64,000 bases of DNA, from NCBI GenBank assembly GCA_963575645.1, contig OY754464.1, positions 62,904,948-62,968,947 of the forward strand, read 5' to 3'. The notes under the pieces were generated by a model that saw only the letters and a list, made by a program, of their open reading frames with translations, had not been told where the DNA came from and searched no databases. This document shows, one piece after another, positions 41,960 to 53,091 of this stretch. The stretch is from Xanthostigma xanthostigma. Its lineage: Eukaryota > Arthropoda > Insecta > Raphidioptera > Raphidiidae. Every line of letters starts with the position of its first letter. Position 1 is the stretch's first letter. The translations under genes were made by a program, and so were the position numbers.

Positions 41960-42190
41960 TTACACATTATTTGTAACTAATTTTTTTATACCACAAACTT
42001 CAATGATGTTAAAGCGTTTTAATCTACTGTACTGTAATGGTGTTTTCTTTTCGTCAAATTTCGCGTCTTCCACATCCATTGCAAACTTTTCAATTTTTTC
42101 TTTTGTCATCGCATTGAAATGACTATCTTTCATATCTTCTATCGCTAAAATTCTTTGCAAAAAGCGTTCTTTCTTTTCGTAGTCACTCAT
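41960..42190 (-). pseudogene. KRBA2/Ginger-type transposase N-terminal fragment
   Basis: 76 residues: MSDYEKKERFLQRILAIEDM, a Lys/Glu-rich helix, then KKTPLQYSRLKRFNIIEVCG and IKKLV. The block 'T-P-L-Q-Y-x-R-L-K-R-F-x-x-x-E-V-x-G-x-K-K-L' matches the N-terminal helical domain before the integrase core in KRBA2-like/Ginger transposases and related Gypsy-type integrases (family knowledge). The H2C2 finger and DDE core are absent. The frame is intact with an ATG, so a short protein could still be made. Confidence 0.7.
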
Positions 42191-42279
42191 TTTTGTTCTA
42201 ATATCAGCACGTCCTCCACTAATAATGAGTAATATAAAAGTTTATATGTGAGTTTATCGTTATTTTTATCGACCACCTT

Positions 42280-42475
42280 AACTTTTTAAGAGTTTTGACT
42301 GATACAACCAGTCAAAACCACTTTTGACGGAATCACTTAGTCAAAAGTACTTTTAACCAGCTCCATTGGGCAAAGTACTTTTAATTGTTATTTTAGTCAA
42401 AAGTATTATAGACTAAAGCATACGGTCAAAAGTACTTTTGACTGATTTTGCTAGTCAAGAGTACTTTTGACTGTA
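42280..42475. repeat. Right array of 29-bp-phased palindromes
   Basis: Units start near 42282, 42310, 42339, 42368, 42395, 42424 and 42453, almost exactly 29 bases apart, inverted relative to the left array. The one near 42424 is closest to the perfect palindrome. Confidence 0.88.
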
Positions 42476-42477
42476 GC

Positions 42478-42729
42478 TTGAACAAAAAAAAGTTTGGGAC
42501 AAAAGATGTCTTTTTTTCCGAAGAACTCGACCCAATAAAAAAATTGGGGTTGCCATTTAAAATTTCAGAGTTACCCCCTGCCCTCCCACGGTACACCCCC
42601 TTGGGAGGAATATTTGTGACCGAAAAATATATTACAACAAGTTGAGCAACTTTCATTCGCAACATTTTTCAAAAAAACTTGATCTCTCTTAGATATTCAG
42701 CCGTTGCGGGACTTTCTGAACACGTGTAT
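42478..42729. mobile_element. Right half of the 3297-3992 MITE family
   Basis: From gaacaaaaaaaagtttggga to ttctgaacacgtgtata it follows the right arm of the element at 3297-3992 (ccccctgccctcccacggta, aagttgagcaactttcattc). The left half is missing, and the palindrome array begins at the break. Confidence 0.8.
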
Positions 42730-42743
42730 ACCTATAACCGAAG

Positions 42744-43492
42744 CAGGTCGTTTCGACGCCGACGGTTCGACGCCAACGTTTCGACGCGTGGTCAGTTCGA
42801 CGCCGTACGTTTCGACGCGGGGTCAGTTCGACGCCATACTCTTTTTTCGTGCTTTTTTTTATTTTTAGAATAACTTTGCATCATCATTCAAATAAATGCG
42901 ATATGCCTGATATAATATAACATATAATTTATATATTATATATATGAAGCGTGCCCGTACCCCGCTTCTTGTGACACATGAACTGCCTACAAATTAGCAT
43001 TAGGCGCATTCTATACCCATTATTGTTCTGTGGATAGATACTTATATTGACGAAAATGCAACTTTTCCACCGCACATTTGGGCAGACTTTACTGCCAGTA
43101 TGGACATGACAACAAATTGTTGTGAATCGTTCCACGTAAAGTTCAACGGGAAATTTTAATAGAAAAGTACAACGACAGGTTTTTCTTATCAACGAAGTAA
43201 TTCCTGTTGAATTCTTTGTTATAGCTTTTTGGGTTTCACATTAACATTTATTATATACAATATCTATTATATCAGCCATATTACTTATTTATTTGAATCA
43301 CGCTTCATATATATAACATATAAAATATATATTATATTATATCAGTCATATCGCATTTATTTGAATGATGATGCAAAGTTATTCTAAAAATAAAAAAAAT
43401 ACGAAAAAAAGTATGGCGTCGAACTGACCCCGCGTCGAAACGACCTCGCGTCGAACTGACCACGCGTCGAAACGTTGGAGTCAAACTGACCT
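42744..43492. mobile_element. 749-bp inverted-repeat element with iterated ttcgacgc
   Basis: Both arms carry about five copies of gttcgacgc/tttcgacgc (e.g. acgtttcgacgcgtggtcag, acgtttcgacgcggggtcag), in inverted orientation at the two ends, tips caggtc/gacctg. The inner arms continue through gaataactttgcatcatcat and an AT-rich palindrome up to gaagcgtg/cacgcttc. The unique centre (about 42966-43290) has no supported ORF. Confidence 0.85.
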
Positions 43493-45454
43493 GTATATAA
43501 CTGTTTTTATTCTAACATACTTTCAGTACCTTCTCTGCATCAGACGCGATTGAATAATAAATTGATCAGCCGATCTAACTATAGATTAAAAATGACAAGG
43601 GTGATATAATGAAAAAGCGCACATGAACCGACACAAGATTTCAAAATCTGTGTCGAGATGCAAATTTTCCGATCCGATCACGATCGGCCGAGGGCGTTTT
43701 GTCTATGTTTTCATACATGAGACCGCACATGCAATCCTGTGATAATATTTATTTGGACGAATGAACTCTATGAGATTAATTTTAATATTGTTTTAAAACC
43801 AATTATATTTTAAATAGGAAGGGAAGTTTAAAATGTGTTCCAATGTAGAACACTCTTCCCTATCTATTATAGCTCGTCGATCTGTTATATTTTGACTAAA
43901 TTACAGGGCGGATGTCAAAGACCCCTCTGGCAATCGATATGTATTGTCAGTTGCGTCAATATTATTGAAGTTCTGAGGGCAAATAGTGAATAATTACAAT
44001 TTGAATAACAAAATGAAAAAAAAAGTGTTGCGCGGCTGCGGATTCCGTTACAGGGTTCACATTTAACAATGGCTTGACCGAGTGAAAAATGAAAAGAACA
44101 CCGAACTAAGTGTGAAATCTCCGGGTTTTTTTATATTTATCATATAATAAAATTTAGGAAACTGGGTACCCCTTAAAATTTTCACAAATTTTTATTTTTA
44201 ATCTTAATATAATATGTAGGTAAGCAGATAAGAAAGGTGATTATTAATTATTTGTATGTTTTGTTTTAAAAAAGACTAGTTTTTGTTAATATGTTAAGGA
44301 TTTGTTGATGATCATAGAAGACTTTTATTGTTCTAAAAGAAGAGTCTAATTTATTTATTACTTACTTCAAAGTGGAAGAGGGCGAGTAGTTTATGAGAGT
44401 GATATATTGCAAAACGGAAAATAATGTAAATCACGTGCTCAAACGGTTTATATTGAGAAATATAAATATCTTGAACAATTAGATATGCGGAAAACTGCTC
44501 TAGAATAGAAAATATTAAACTTTGAAGGTTAAAATTTCAAAAACGTTACATTAGTATATTTCAAATAAGCATACAAAATTTAGTCAAGATTGGAAACTGC
44601 AGAAAATCATAATTTTGTCAAAAATACTTCACTTCACTCAGCTGCTACACCGAAACTATTCAGTTTAGAAAAAAAAATGTATAAAACATATTTTTTATAG
44701 AATTTTATTTTTTATAGTAGGTATTCTATTTTATTTTTATAATACAAATTTTTGCCGTACGAAGCACTCAAGGCAAGATACTTCAAAGAAACTGTTTTAA
44801 CGACCACGACGGTTGCAATCATATTTTGCACTTTTTTTCACATTTCAGTCACGTCATTGAAATTTAGTTTCGAAACTTCCCCACTTATTCAGATTAGATA
44901 AAAGGAGGATATAGGAACGAAAAGTTGGTTTGCATTAATGTATATGACATGTACTACAAACAATTCAAAATGATCAAATTTTAATGCGTGGGACAATCCC
45001 ATTAACGTAAATCAACAGCACTAATTAGGCGCTAATATAGAAGAGCCGGAAATGTATCGAACCACAGATTTGCAGGAAAATAATTAAAGTTTGATACACT
45101 TGGGACTCCATGCGTTTTTTTTTATATTCTATAGCTTTTGCGTGAGGTCCTCCACCTCCAGTCATGGCCGTAGGCTAGAACTTTAGGGGCCCCTGGGCAA
45201 GAAGTAAAATTGGGGCCCCCTACGTAGAATTTAATTTAATTACTTGTTATTATGTTAAAAATTATGACATAAGATTGTAATTTTTTACATATTATTCTAG
45301 AGGTAATTTGTGGAAGGTCTCCAAAAAGTAAAAACCGAGTTTGGACACCTTCGAACCCCTAAAAAGTAGGCAACGAAAAGGGAACCCTTTTGTAAAAAAA
45401 TATTTCAACTGGGACCTATTATGGAACCTATTATGCACAATAAAATATTATTGT
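43493..45454. other. Intergenic, nothing recognised
   Basis: AT-rich, about 2 kb. A short gggcccctgggca-type repeat lies near 45188-45225, as in the centre of 4552-5726. Confidence 0.45.
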
Positions 45455-45620
45455 TATAACGTAGTTATAGCGTGCTGGTCTTTGGATCCGACCGTCGTGG
45501 GTTCGAATCCCGCCTCTGCTCATGAATATTTTGTGATCTCGTGTAGACACAGCTTTGATATTTGATGATACTGCCCAAATACCTTATATGATCTAGCCAC
45601 CACCCACCCCCAAGTGACAT
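45455..45620 (+). mobile_element. tRNA-derived SINE, second family
   Basis: A box-like gtagttatagcgtgctggtc and B box gtgggttcgaatcccgcct are correctly spaced, followed by catgaatattttgtgatctc, gtgtagacacagctttgata and a non-tRNA tail. Its body differs from the SINE at 30635. Confidence 0.7.
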
Positions 45621-45847
45621 TCTCTTGTATATGTGCATATATTCTACAGTGCGTGGTAAACAGTGAAACTAGACACGAAAAAAAGTTTAAATAGTTTTTT
45701 TGTTCAACTCGAGATTCTGAAACTGCGGAGGTAGGTATATGATTTTTGTACTGCAAACTCAACCGGAAGTGTACAACAGTTTTTGTTTTTTTCAAATGAC
45801 AACATATTTTTTTCTCTATAGATTCATATAAAATTTTCATAAAGTTA

Positions 45848-46023
45848 CATAAGAAAATATTCGAGAAAAACGTTATCAGTTTATTAATTAAATATACACA
45901 GTAGGTAATAATAATTATGATTGATAGCATTCCACACATATTTTGTAAATTATTAATAATAATCATTACTGTGTATATTTAATTAATAAATTTATGACGT
46001 TTTTCTCGAACATTTTCTTATGC
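45848..46023. repeat. 176-bp palindrome, ~55-bp arms
   Basis: Left cataagaaaatattcgagaa, aaacgttatcagtttattaa, ttaaatatacacagta is mirrored at the right (tactgtgtatatttaattaa...gttttt-ctcgaacattttcttatg). Non-coding, class undetermined. Confidence 0.8.
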
Positions 46024-46387
46024 AACCTTACCCCTTTACAACCGATTTTCTATAGTCGTGACTATCGACACATTTTTGTTTGCCGCGAAACAGATTAATT
46101 TTTGTGAACAAAACCGGCTTCGCACGGTTATTTCGTGCGGGCTATTTTCACAGTTAAGTAGGGGTACACAGTTTTTCATACTAATTTTTCTAGGTTATTT
46201 GCTCCCTAAATAATAAAAAATTAACAAAAAATCACCGATTGTAAAGGATTATAAAATTTTATATGAATTTATAGACAAGAAAAAAATGGAGATTTCCAAA
46301 ATGTAAAAAAAATGTTACCATTTGAAAAAAAGTGCATGTACAGTGCCGATTGAGTTTGGAGTACAAAAAAAGATTTCTATATACCTA

Positions 46388-46732
46388 CTAGCGGCCCTGT
46401 ACGTGCTTCGCTACGTATAAAGTGAAATAATAAAACAATTTAATTGGAACATCTATCTATCTATTTTATTTATTTTAAAATATACATGGAGGTATATGTG
46501 TGTATGTCGAGCACTCCGGCTGCGCCGTCGTGCCCGGTGCAAAAGAACGAATGGGGAAGGAAGAAAAAAAATTTAGGGGTGGACTACCCCTAACATTTAG
46601 GGGGATGAAAAATAGATGTTGGCCGATTCTCATAGATACCGGATAAGCACAAAAAATTTCATCAAAATCGGTCAAGCCGTTTCGGAGGAGTATGGCAACG
46701 AAAACTGTGACACGAGAATTTTATATATTAGA
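46388..46732 (-). mobile_element. Helitron-like element, different family
   Basis: Read on the minus strand it starts A^TCTAATATATAAAATTCTCG and ends ...GCCGCTAG^T. The hairpin-like end is acgtagcgaagcacgtacag. It fits the TC...CTRR rule with A^T insertion but shares little interior with the 31622 family. 345 bases, non-coding. Confidence 0.65.
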
Positions 46733-49077
46733 TAGTTTCCGATAGTAAGTCTATAATAATTGAAAAAACAACTCTTTTTTTTGTATCTAGTAGGGTACAC
46801 GAATTATTCACTATTACCACTTTCGGTGAACACACTGTATAATGTAGAGATATACAATTGAATATACCCTTTATAAGAAACCATAGGGTAATAATTATAT
46901 TGTGAATGGTTCGGATATTGTACTTACAAATTACAATCCAATATCAATTATCACAAATTTTGAAATAATAGATCATCATTACTTTTCACTAGGTACATTC
47001 CGATAATTTTGTATAATACAAATTGTTAATTAATCAACTGTGTATACATACGTCTAGCTGGTTCAAGCTCTTCAGTTTCAGGATCATCTTTGTATTTTTC
47101 ATCACTGTCTAGTATACCCATTATTATATTTTGAATTTTGTACACAACATTTATTTTATTTAGAAGTAAACTTTTTTCATTGTTTAAAATATTTGCGCTA
47201 TAACTTAATACTTCCCAATATCTTTTTTTGGCACAAACGTCAGTATTTATCTTTGTTTTGATATAATTTATCGATAATAATTAATCACAGGTGTAAATTT
47301 ATGATAACAAACAGTTTCATAATTTATTAAAATATTTTTGCTTATATCGGATTTTATTATCATTCAGAGATTTGTAACGTTTTTGATCACAATACCTATA
47401 GGTTTTCTCTGAAAAGAACATATTGAACGTAAAGCAGTTGATGCATGTAACACATTACAAAATAATAATTCAAGGTGTAAAACAATTTTTGATGTGTAAA
47501 CATTATGGGGGTTCGAACGTAAATCATGTAGTTTTGACTGCGCTTGTGTGTATGACACACAACTCCCTACTTACACCTATTGCCTGTATAGATATAGAAT
47601 TACGTGAGTATCTACCGCTTCACTGGCGTTCTATTCTTGTTTACTTTTTTTAAAGCAAATCTAGAAATATTAAATACTCAACTAAGTTTTTTTAATGTCA
47701 AAATTTAGTGTTTCCGATGACTGAAAAAAAATTCTTACATTTGGGGCGATCCATTTTGTGATAATAACCCATCAATTCCAATATAACACTAAATATAATA
47801 GATAATGAGAAAATTATTTCCCTTTCTTTCAAGCAATAATAGTATTGTCCGCTACAATAAACGCCTCACGCATAGGCAACTTTACATACAAAGTTACATA
47901 AGTGTCCATCTTTTGACTGGTAGATGTACGAATCATAACAAAGGAGGTAAAGAAAATGTAGGGTATTTTTTATATAGTTTTAATTGTATCATTTCATTTT
48001 TTGAGGTTTCATCGCCTGTCGATTGTGCAACTGTCTACGCAATTTTGTTGTCACATAATTCGTTCGTTTTGTGTGCAAGTATTGAAGTAGTGCTATAAAA
48101 TAAATATTGTTGATGAATGTGAATGAAATTTGCTGATTTTAATATGTGAATTAATATGTCGTTTGCGTTATACTAATGCTTAATGTGTTATTCTGTGAAA
48201 TTAGTTCAGCTGTCAGCCATCTTGTAATTACTTTATTATAAGTACATCAAGAATAATTTCTAAAACATGAGTTTTATGATTTTATCGAATAGAACGCAAA
48301 GGAAACCTTTGAAATCATACATAATGGATATCCAGTTATTATTTAAAGGTGCGTTGGTCTTGTCTGTATTAGGTTATAATAAATATACCCGTACCAGAAG
48401 AATGCTAACGGTTCTCTAATTTATGCAAAGGCACACATATATTTGTGCATGTGTGTGTATAAATACACGACAGATGCAACTTATGCACCTATTTGGCGCC
48501 AATGAAAACATGATCCATTATCTCCTAACCGTCTATTTTATCTGATATTTTAAGTTTATTTCCGTATACTTAATACCATTTTGGGTAACCCCATTTTGTA
48601 TAACTGGTTTCTTATTGTATAATTTTTGTTGCTGTGTGCGTGTACTGTTTTCTATAAATCAATTTATGAAATTCTTTTTTAATTTATGACAACTAACCGT
48701 ACTTTTAATAAAAATGTTTGTATCGTAAGTTAAATTACTTTTGATTATTTATTTGCAAGTTATCTGCTGGGGATAGTCGCAAAAATATACTAATTAAATT
48801 CCCAAGACTACTGGACGTTAAGCATTTTGTTTGTTTTTTATAAACCGTTAAACAATATTAGAATCTAACTTAACCAAACAAATAATGCAAGTTAGATGAG
48901 ATAAATAATATGTTGTAGCTTTAAAATACTAATTTTGGTAGGTGTTATTAATTATATTTTTTGAAATGCAGGTTACAAATGAATCAATTTCGCAAATGTC
49001 AACAGCAATTTTCTACAATAAAATAATGCTCAAAAACTGTTCTACATAAACGAACTGACCACAAAAGTGGTGCTGCA
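46733..49077. other. Upstream region of the 49078 gene
   Basis: AT-rich. It probably holds promoter and untranslated exons of the plus-strand gene, but no promoter motif can be defended. An acceptor-like tttttgaaatgcag ends at 48971, which would make 48972-49077 5' UTR, with a short upstream ORF (ATG at about 48979) ending before the main start. Confidence 0.35.
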
Positions 49078-49335
49078 ATGGCTGTTAGTGACAGCACAGG
49101 CAGTACCACTGGAGGGCCGGCAGGTGGGGGCGGAGTAACAGAACTGCTCAGCGGCTGGAACTTCGTCGTCCATCGGCCAAGCGAGGATCCTGAACCTTCC
49201 AGCTTACCGAGTACTGTGGACATGGCAGCCTTTAGCGCCGGCCCCGGTCCTAGTGATCAGCACAACAGTAATAACACTGCCGCACAAGGCGATGACGCTA
49301 CGGACACGGATTCAGAATCAGGATCGGACACCGAT
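49078..49335 (+). CDS. First coding exon of an unidentified Ser/Asp-rich protein
   Basis: 86 codons from gctgcaATGG (G at -3 and +4, a fair start context) to donor ACCGAT|gtaagt, phase 0. Composition is Gly/Ser/Thr-rich, then acidic (GDDATDTDSESGSDTD). It contains SGWNFVVHRPSED, with Trp27-x-x-Val30, which could be an Atg8-binding (LIR) motif and recalls the Gly-Trp-x-x-Val start of CCPG1-type proteins. That resemblance is weak. The GC-richer codon use and perfect splice sites mark it as a host gene. The following intron (49336-50073) holds a MITE. The family is not recognised. Confidence 0.78.
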
Positions 49336-49657
49336 GTAAGTAAAACTGTTTATGTTTGAATATACTTTGAATTAAGTGTTTTCGTAGGCTCCAGTACTGT
49401 TGTCATGAGGCAAGACTGCTATACTGTTGTCGCTGTATAACGGTGCGCAACTCCGTGAGGCAAGACTGTAATATGGCGGAGTTGAAGGCTTCACTACTGT
49501 TGTCGCAGCCATGTCTCGTCTAAATCGCGTGACCCGCGATTATTAATAAATATATGACAACGGCCTGCAATCATGGCTAAGAGAATTCTATGCAACATAA
49601 TATGTCTATCTTTAATATACAGGTTAAGCCGAACTGGGCCGCTAGTAGTATATAAAT

Positions 49658-49878
49658 TTAAAAATTGGTTGTCTGTAAAGTCGGTTTACGGACGATATAT
49701 TTACGTGATAACGTATCATATTTAATATTACATAACCTAAATTTTAGTAGCTGTCAAACTTGGGCCGAAGCATACTGCGCTCTCGCTTGCACGCACAGGG
49801 TCAGGCGGAACGTTACACTTTTTCGTGCGTGCAGCTGGTGTTTCAACAATTTATAAGACGTTATCACGTCAAAAAAAT
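49658..49878. mobile_element. MITE family acgtgataacgt, compact copy D (reversed), in an intron
   Basis: attggttgtctgtaaagtcg, gtttacggacgatatattta, cgtgataacgt at the left. cacagggtcaggcggaacgt, gtttcaacaatttataagac and gttatcacgtcaaaaaaatt at the right. It is the reverse of copies A-C, about 220 bases, and probably close to the minimal element. It lies in the intron 49336-50073. Confidence 0.78.
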
Positions 49879-50073
49879 TGTTTTCCTTGTTTTTGACATT
49901 TTGATTATTGTGTACTTTTTGTCATTACAAAATAAACAGTACCCAGTTATCTTTTTTTATCGAGTGCTATTGTACTATTATTATATTTTAGTTTTCCATA
50001 CCGATGATGTGATGTGGCATTTTTGTCGAATTCAAAATAAACGCAGAAATAATTGTAATACATTTTTGTCTAG

Positions 50074-50652
50074 AATTCTGCATCGGAGGCATCGGGCTCG
50101 TGTAGTTTAACGTCATCGGACAGCGATAGTTCAAGTTCAAGTCAGTGCTCATCATCTCGTGCAACGCCTCCATCACAATTCAGTTTGACGAGCATGCAAA
50201 CGGGGGGCCTCAAGCTTAAAATCGCAGCCGTGCGCAAATCCTGCGACAGTCCGATACCAGACAAGGATGATAAACAGGTGAACCGGCGCGGTGTTAAACA
50301 CAATTCGAGTAACCGGTCCACCGGAGTGGCTTCGGCCAAAGAAGCCAGCAGCGATAGTGATAGTGACAGTGATTGTTCTTCAGACTCAAGTAGCGATGAT
50401 ACGGAATCTCAATCGACAACGGCTAAAAGTGATACGTCTGACTTGAAACCGATAAAAAAGGTTGCTAATAAAAACACAAAGTGCCAGCCAGTACAAAATG
50501 ATACAAAAACAGGTAGTGGTTTTGTGTCTAAGGGTGAAGTGAAACGCGGTAGTGCTAAGCAAGTTAAAAACGAAAAGGCAGTGCAGCAAGTCACGAAAAG
50601 CAGACCACCTCCGACAAGGGCTAGAGGTAGACAGACCTCCAGGACACAGAAG
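50074..50652 (+). CDS. Second coding exon of the Ser-rich gene
   Basis: Acceptor catttttgtctag|AATTCTGCATCG and donor ACACAGAAG|gtaaat, both phase 0, 193 codons. It encodes a serine run (SSDSDSSSSSQCSSS), the block GGLKLKIAAVRKSCDSPIPD, a second Ser/Asp run (ASSDSDSDSDCSSDSSSDD) and a Lys/Arg-rich end (RPPPTRARGRQTSRTQK) that looks like a nuclear localisation or DNA-binding AT-hook-like stretch. The 'GxLKLKI' block recalls the N-terminal part of ASH1-type histone methyltransferases, but I would not name it on that. Later exons are not found in the window, so either the introns are long or the gene runs past the end. Confidence 0.8.
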
Positions 50653-50734
50653 GTAAATAAAATTTTTGTTTTTAACGGTACTTTCACACTAATAAGAATC
50701 GATTGAAAGCACACTATATGCCTGTTATTTATCA

Positions 50735-51291
50735 CTAGCGGTCCCGTCCGGTTTCACCCGGGTGTAAAAGAACGAATGGGGAAGGGAGGAACATGAGTAC
50801 ACACATTCATCTTAGTTTATTGTTACCGTTCAAAAGCTTTTGTCGATAAAAAGCAGTATTTATACTTTTTTAAGCTAATAAATTCTTTTTTAATTAATTA
50901 AATAAAATTTAAATAAATTTAAATGTAAGCCTTAGAAGAAAGCAACGTAGAAAATAAAAATATATTCGCTCAACGTGGGGCTCGAACCCACGACCCTGAT
51001 ATTGACAGTCGCATGCTCTACCGATTGAGCCATACGACGTAGTGTACTCAGAACGCTAATATGAGTATATCTAGTTAGTGCATTTCACCTGAATAGAAGC
51101 TTATTTTTGAGATACATATTGCAACATTTTTCATTAATGCTCCGATCCTAATGGTCGTAGCGTAATATTATATAGCCTTCCTTGATAAATGGGCTATCCA
51201 CAAAAAAAAATTTCAATTTGTTCCAGTAGTTCCTGAGATTAGCGCGTTCAAACAAACAAACAAACTCTTCAGCTTTATATATTAGTATAGA
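50735..51291 (-). mobile_element. Helitron-like element with tRNA-Lys-like module, copy 2
   Basis: Minus-strand copy of the 31622 family: TCTATACTAATATATAAAGC start (51291), and an end complementary to ctagcggtcccgtccggttt. It lies 82 bases after the donor of exon 50074-50652, so it sits in an intron of that gene if the gene continues. Confidence 0.8.
50968..51039 (-). ncRNA. tRNA-Lys-like pseudogene inside Helitron-like element, copy 2
   Basis: Minus strand: ggctcaatcggtagagcatg (A box) and gggtcgtgggttcgagcccc (B box) match eukaryotic tRNA-Lys apart from the anticodon region, which reads cgactgtcaatatc and no longer forms the Lys CUU loop. The same change is present at 56255-56333. Confidence 0.72.
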
Positions 51292-52424
51292 GATTGACAC
51301 TGAAACAATCACAGTTGTTGCCTGACAAAACACAATTATGAAATATCAGATGTTTCACTTTTTCATTTTAAAAGCTGATTTAAAAGAACTAGAAAGTACG
51401 ATTTTAGTAGTACAGTAGTGTCCCGCTAGTCTGCTAATTTGGTGAATCCAGACGTGTTTTATCTGGATAATCCTATATTAGTTCGTAGGTTCAAAACTTA
51501 GGTCTATACAGTGAATTTCATTTTAGACGCAATATATAAATAAGTTTTATTGATATGGTAGTTATAAAAATCGTTAATGCATTACAGAAAATCGTTCCAC
51601 ATAAAATGCAATATAGGGTAACCGGTGCGAGCTTCTATAACTGCGCCCTTTAAAAATGTTCTAATCTTAAAACTTGGTCCTGGTCTGGTCATTTCTGCGC
51701 CCCCTCCAGGGTCTACGCCCTGTGCCTGGACACCGCCCTACTTACAGCACTGGTGTTAACCCTGAAATGGAGACTTCTGTTTAATAAATAAATCTGTGAC
51801 TGTATCCGTAGAACAGTTATAGCTGTATTCGGGCATATAAACGATTAATTTGTTAGACAGGTACTTAGCTTCTATTAAGATTCGATGATGCTTTGTGTAA
51901 TAAAAATATACGTACTAAGGTATCTCTATTTTTGATGTCCGTTTATATTATTAACCTGAAAGAACTTGTTTGGTGTTTAATCTACTTTTATTAAGAATTA
52001 AAATAGGGAGTAGTAATATAATTAAGCCGATACCGATATTGCAGTACATATATTGGGTGATGCCGATAATCGTTCACAAGGCCGATATACTGATATATTG
52101 TCATCGATCAACCCCGAGCCTCGGTGCAAATCGGATGAATCCGCTGTACTGAGTAGATTTTAATACCCGAGCTGGAGAGTACACGAACGGGGCGAGTGTG
52201 TAACGTACTAATTATAAATTCGAGTGAACGAGCGAAACGTGAAAATAAAGTATTAAGACGATTTAATGAACAAAGTGAGTAGATCCAGAAATTAAAGAAC
52301 TTATTTAAACTTTTAAAGAAAGCCATACCAGGTAGCTATAATAAAATATTATATTATACCCAATAAATAATAATGAGTCGCTAGAGCAAAAGCTATATTA
52401 TACCTATATAATCTAAAAGACTAA
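51292..52424. other. Nothing firmly recognised
   Basis: AT-rich. A short gccccctccagggtctacgc region near 51700 resembles common degenerate insect repeats. No exon of the upstream gene could be defended. Confidence 0.4.
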
Positions 52425-52540
52425 AAGAAGAACACAGTGAAACTGCCATTTCTCCCCATGTAGGGGCAGCCCTTTTCGCCCGGCTTTCCAAACTCTTGAT
52501 TGGATCCCCTTTTCTATTGTGAAGTTGCTCTCGAGCAATC
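52425..52540. repeat. Dispersed repeat, copy 2 of 3
   Basis: Contains gaacacagtgaaactgccat, ttctccccatgtaggggcag and cttttctattgtgaagttgc, as at 11446-11560. Confidence 0.65.
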
Positions 52541-52916
52541 TAAAAGAAACAAAAAATGTGACCTATCGTGGGACGCCTGGCAGATGTGTAACATACATTT
52601 TAGCGAAATTCTAGTAACTAAATTTCGCCCTGTCAAGTAACTAAATGTCGCCCTGTAACTAAATTTTGCGCTGTCATCTAGTTGTTGGTTTTATAACAAA
52701 AGCCAAGTTATAATCCAACGCATACACAAAGCAAGCGTCACGCGCTGTCATCTAACGAAATACCAGTAACTGAATTCCGCCCTGTTATCTAGATGTCGCC
52801 TTCAACTAACGCACACAAACGTAACGTCCTCCGATAAAACGTCGTCCCATAAAAGTGTTGCACCAATTGCTCGATTTTAATCGAAATCTAAACGCGCCAT
52901 TAGATGTTTCACATAA
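52541..52916. repeat. Irregular repeats of taactaaatttcgccctgtc
   Basis: The word (a)gtaactaaattcgccctgt recurs at about 52612, 52637, 52659 and 52768 at uneven spacing. Tips tgggacg / cgtcccat suggest a degraded TIR element (52571 and 52843). Confidence 0.45.
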
Positions 52917-53035
52917 AAAAAGAGAACACAAGAGTGAAGTTGCCGTTTCTCCCCATGTAGGCAGCCATTTTCGTCCAGTTTTTCGAACTCCGGATTGGTT
53001 CTCTGTTCTATCGTGAAGTTGCTGACGATATCACG
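52917..53035. repeat. Dispersed repeat, copy 3 of 3
   Basis: Contains gaacacaagagtgaagttgc, cgtttctccccatgtaggca and ctattctatcgtgaagttgc-like sequence; closest to copy 1. Confidence 0.65.
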
Positions 53036-53091
53036 AGCAATTTGATCAATATTTTACAACGATATCTCGGGACGCGCAAACTATATTAGAA

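Larger units (their letters stand above)
41464..42475. mobile_element. KRBA2/Ginger-like transposon remnant with palindrome arrays at both ends
   Basis: Eight units at the left (41468-41690) and seven at the right (42280-42475) are versions of the 20-bp palindrome AGTCAAAAGTACTTTTGACT, spaced 29-30 bases. The outermost ~50 bases are inverted copies (agtactattgactagcaaaa / ttttgctagtcaagagtact). Between them a minus-strand ORF encodes the N-terminal part of an integrase-like protein. The right end runs directly into a half MITE (42478-42729). No convincing target duplication is seen. Confidence 0.8.

Noticed and set aside
50074..50652. Naming the gene ash1 or CCPG1
   Set aside because: Only a seven-residue block and a Gly-Trp motif are similar, which is too little for a gene symbol.
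49988..50735. Minus-strand frames opposite the Ser-rich exon
   Set aside because: Shadows of the plus-strand exon 50074-50652, which has matching splice sites and codon use.
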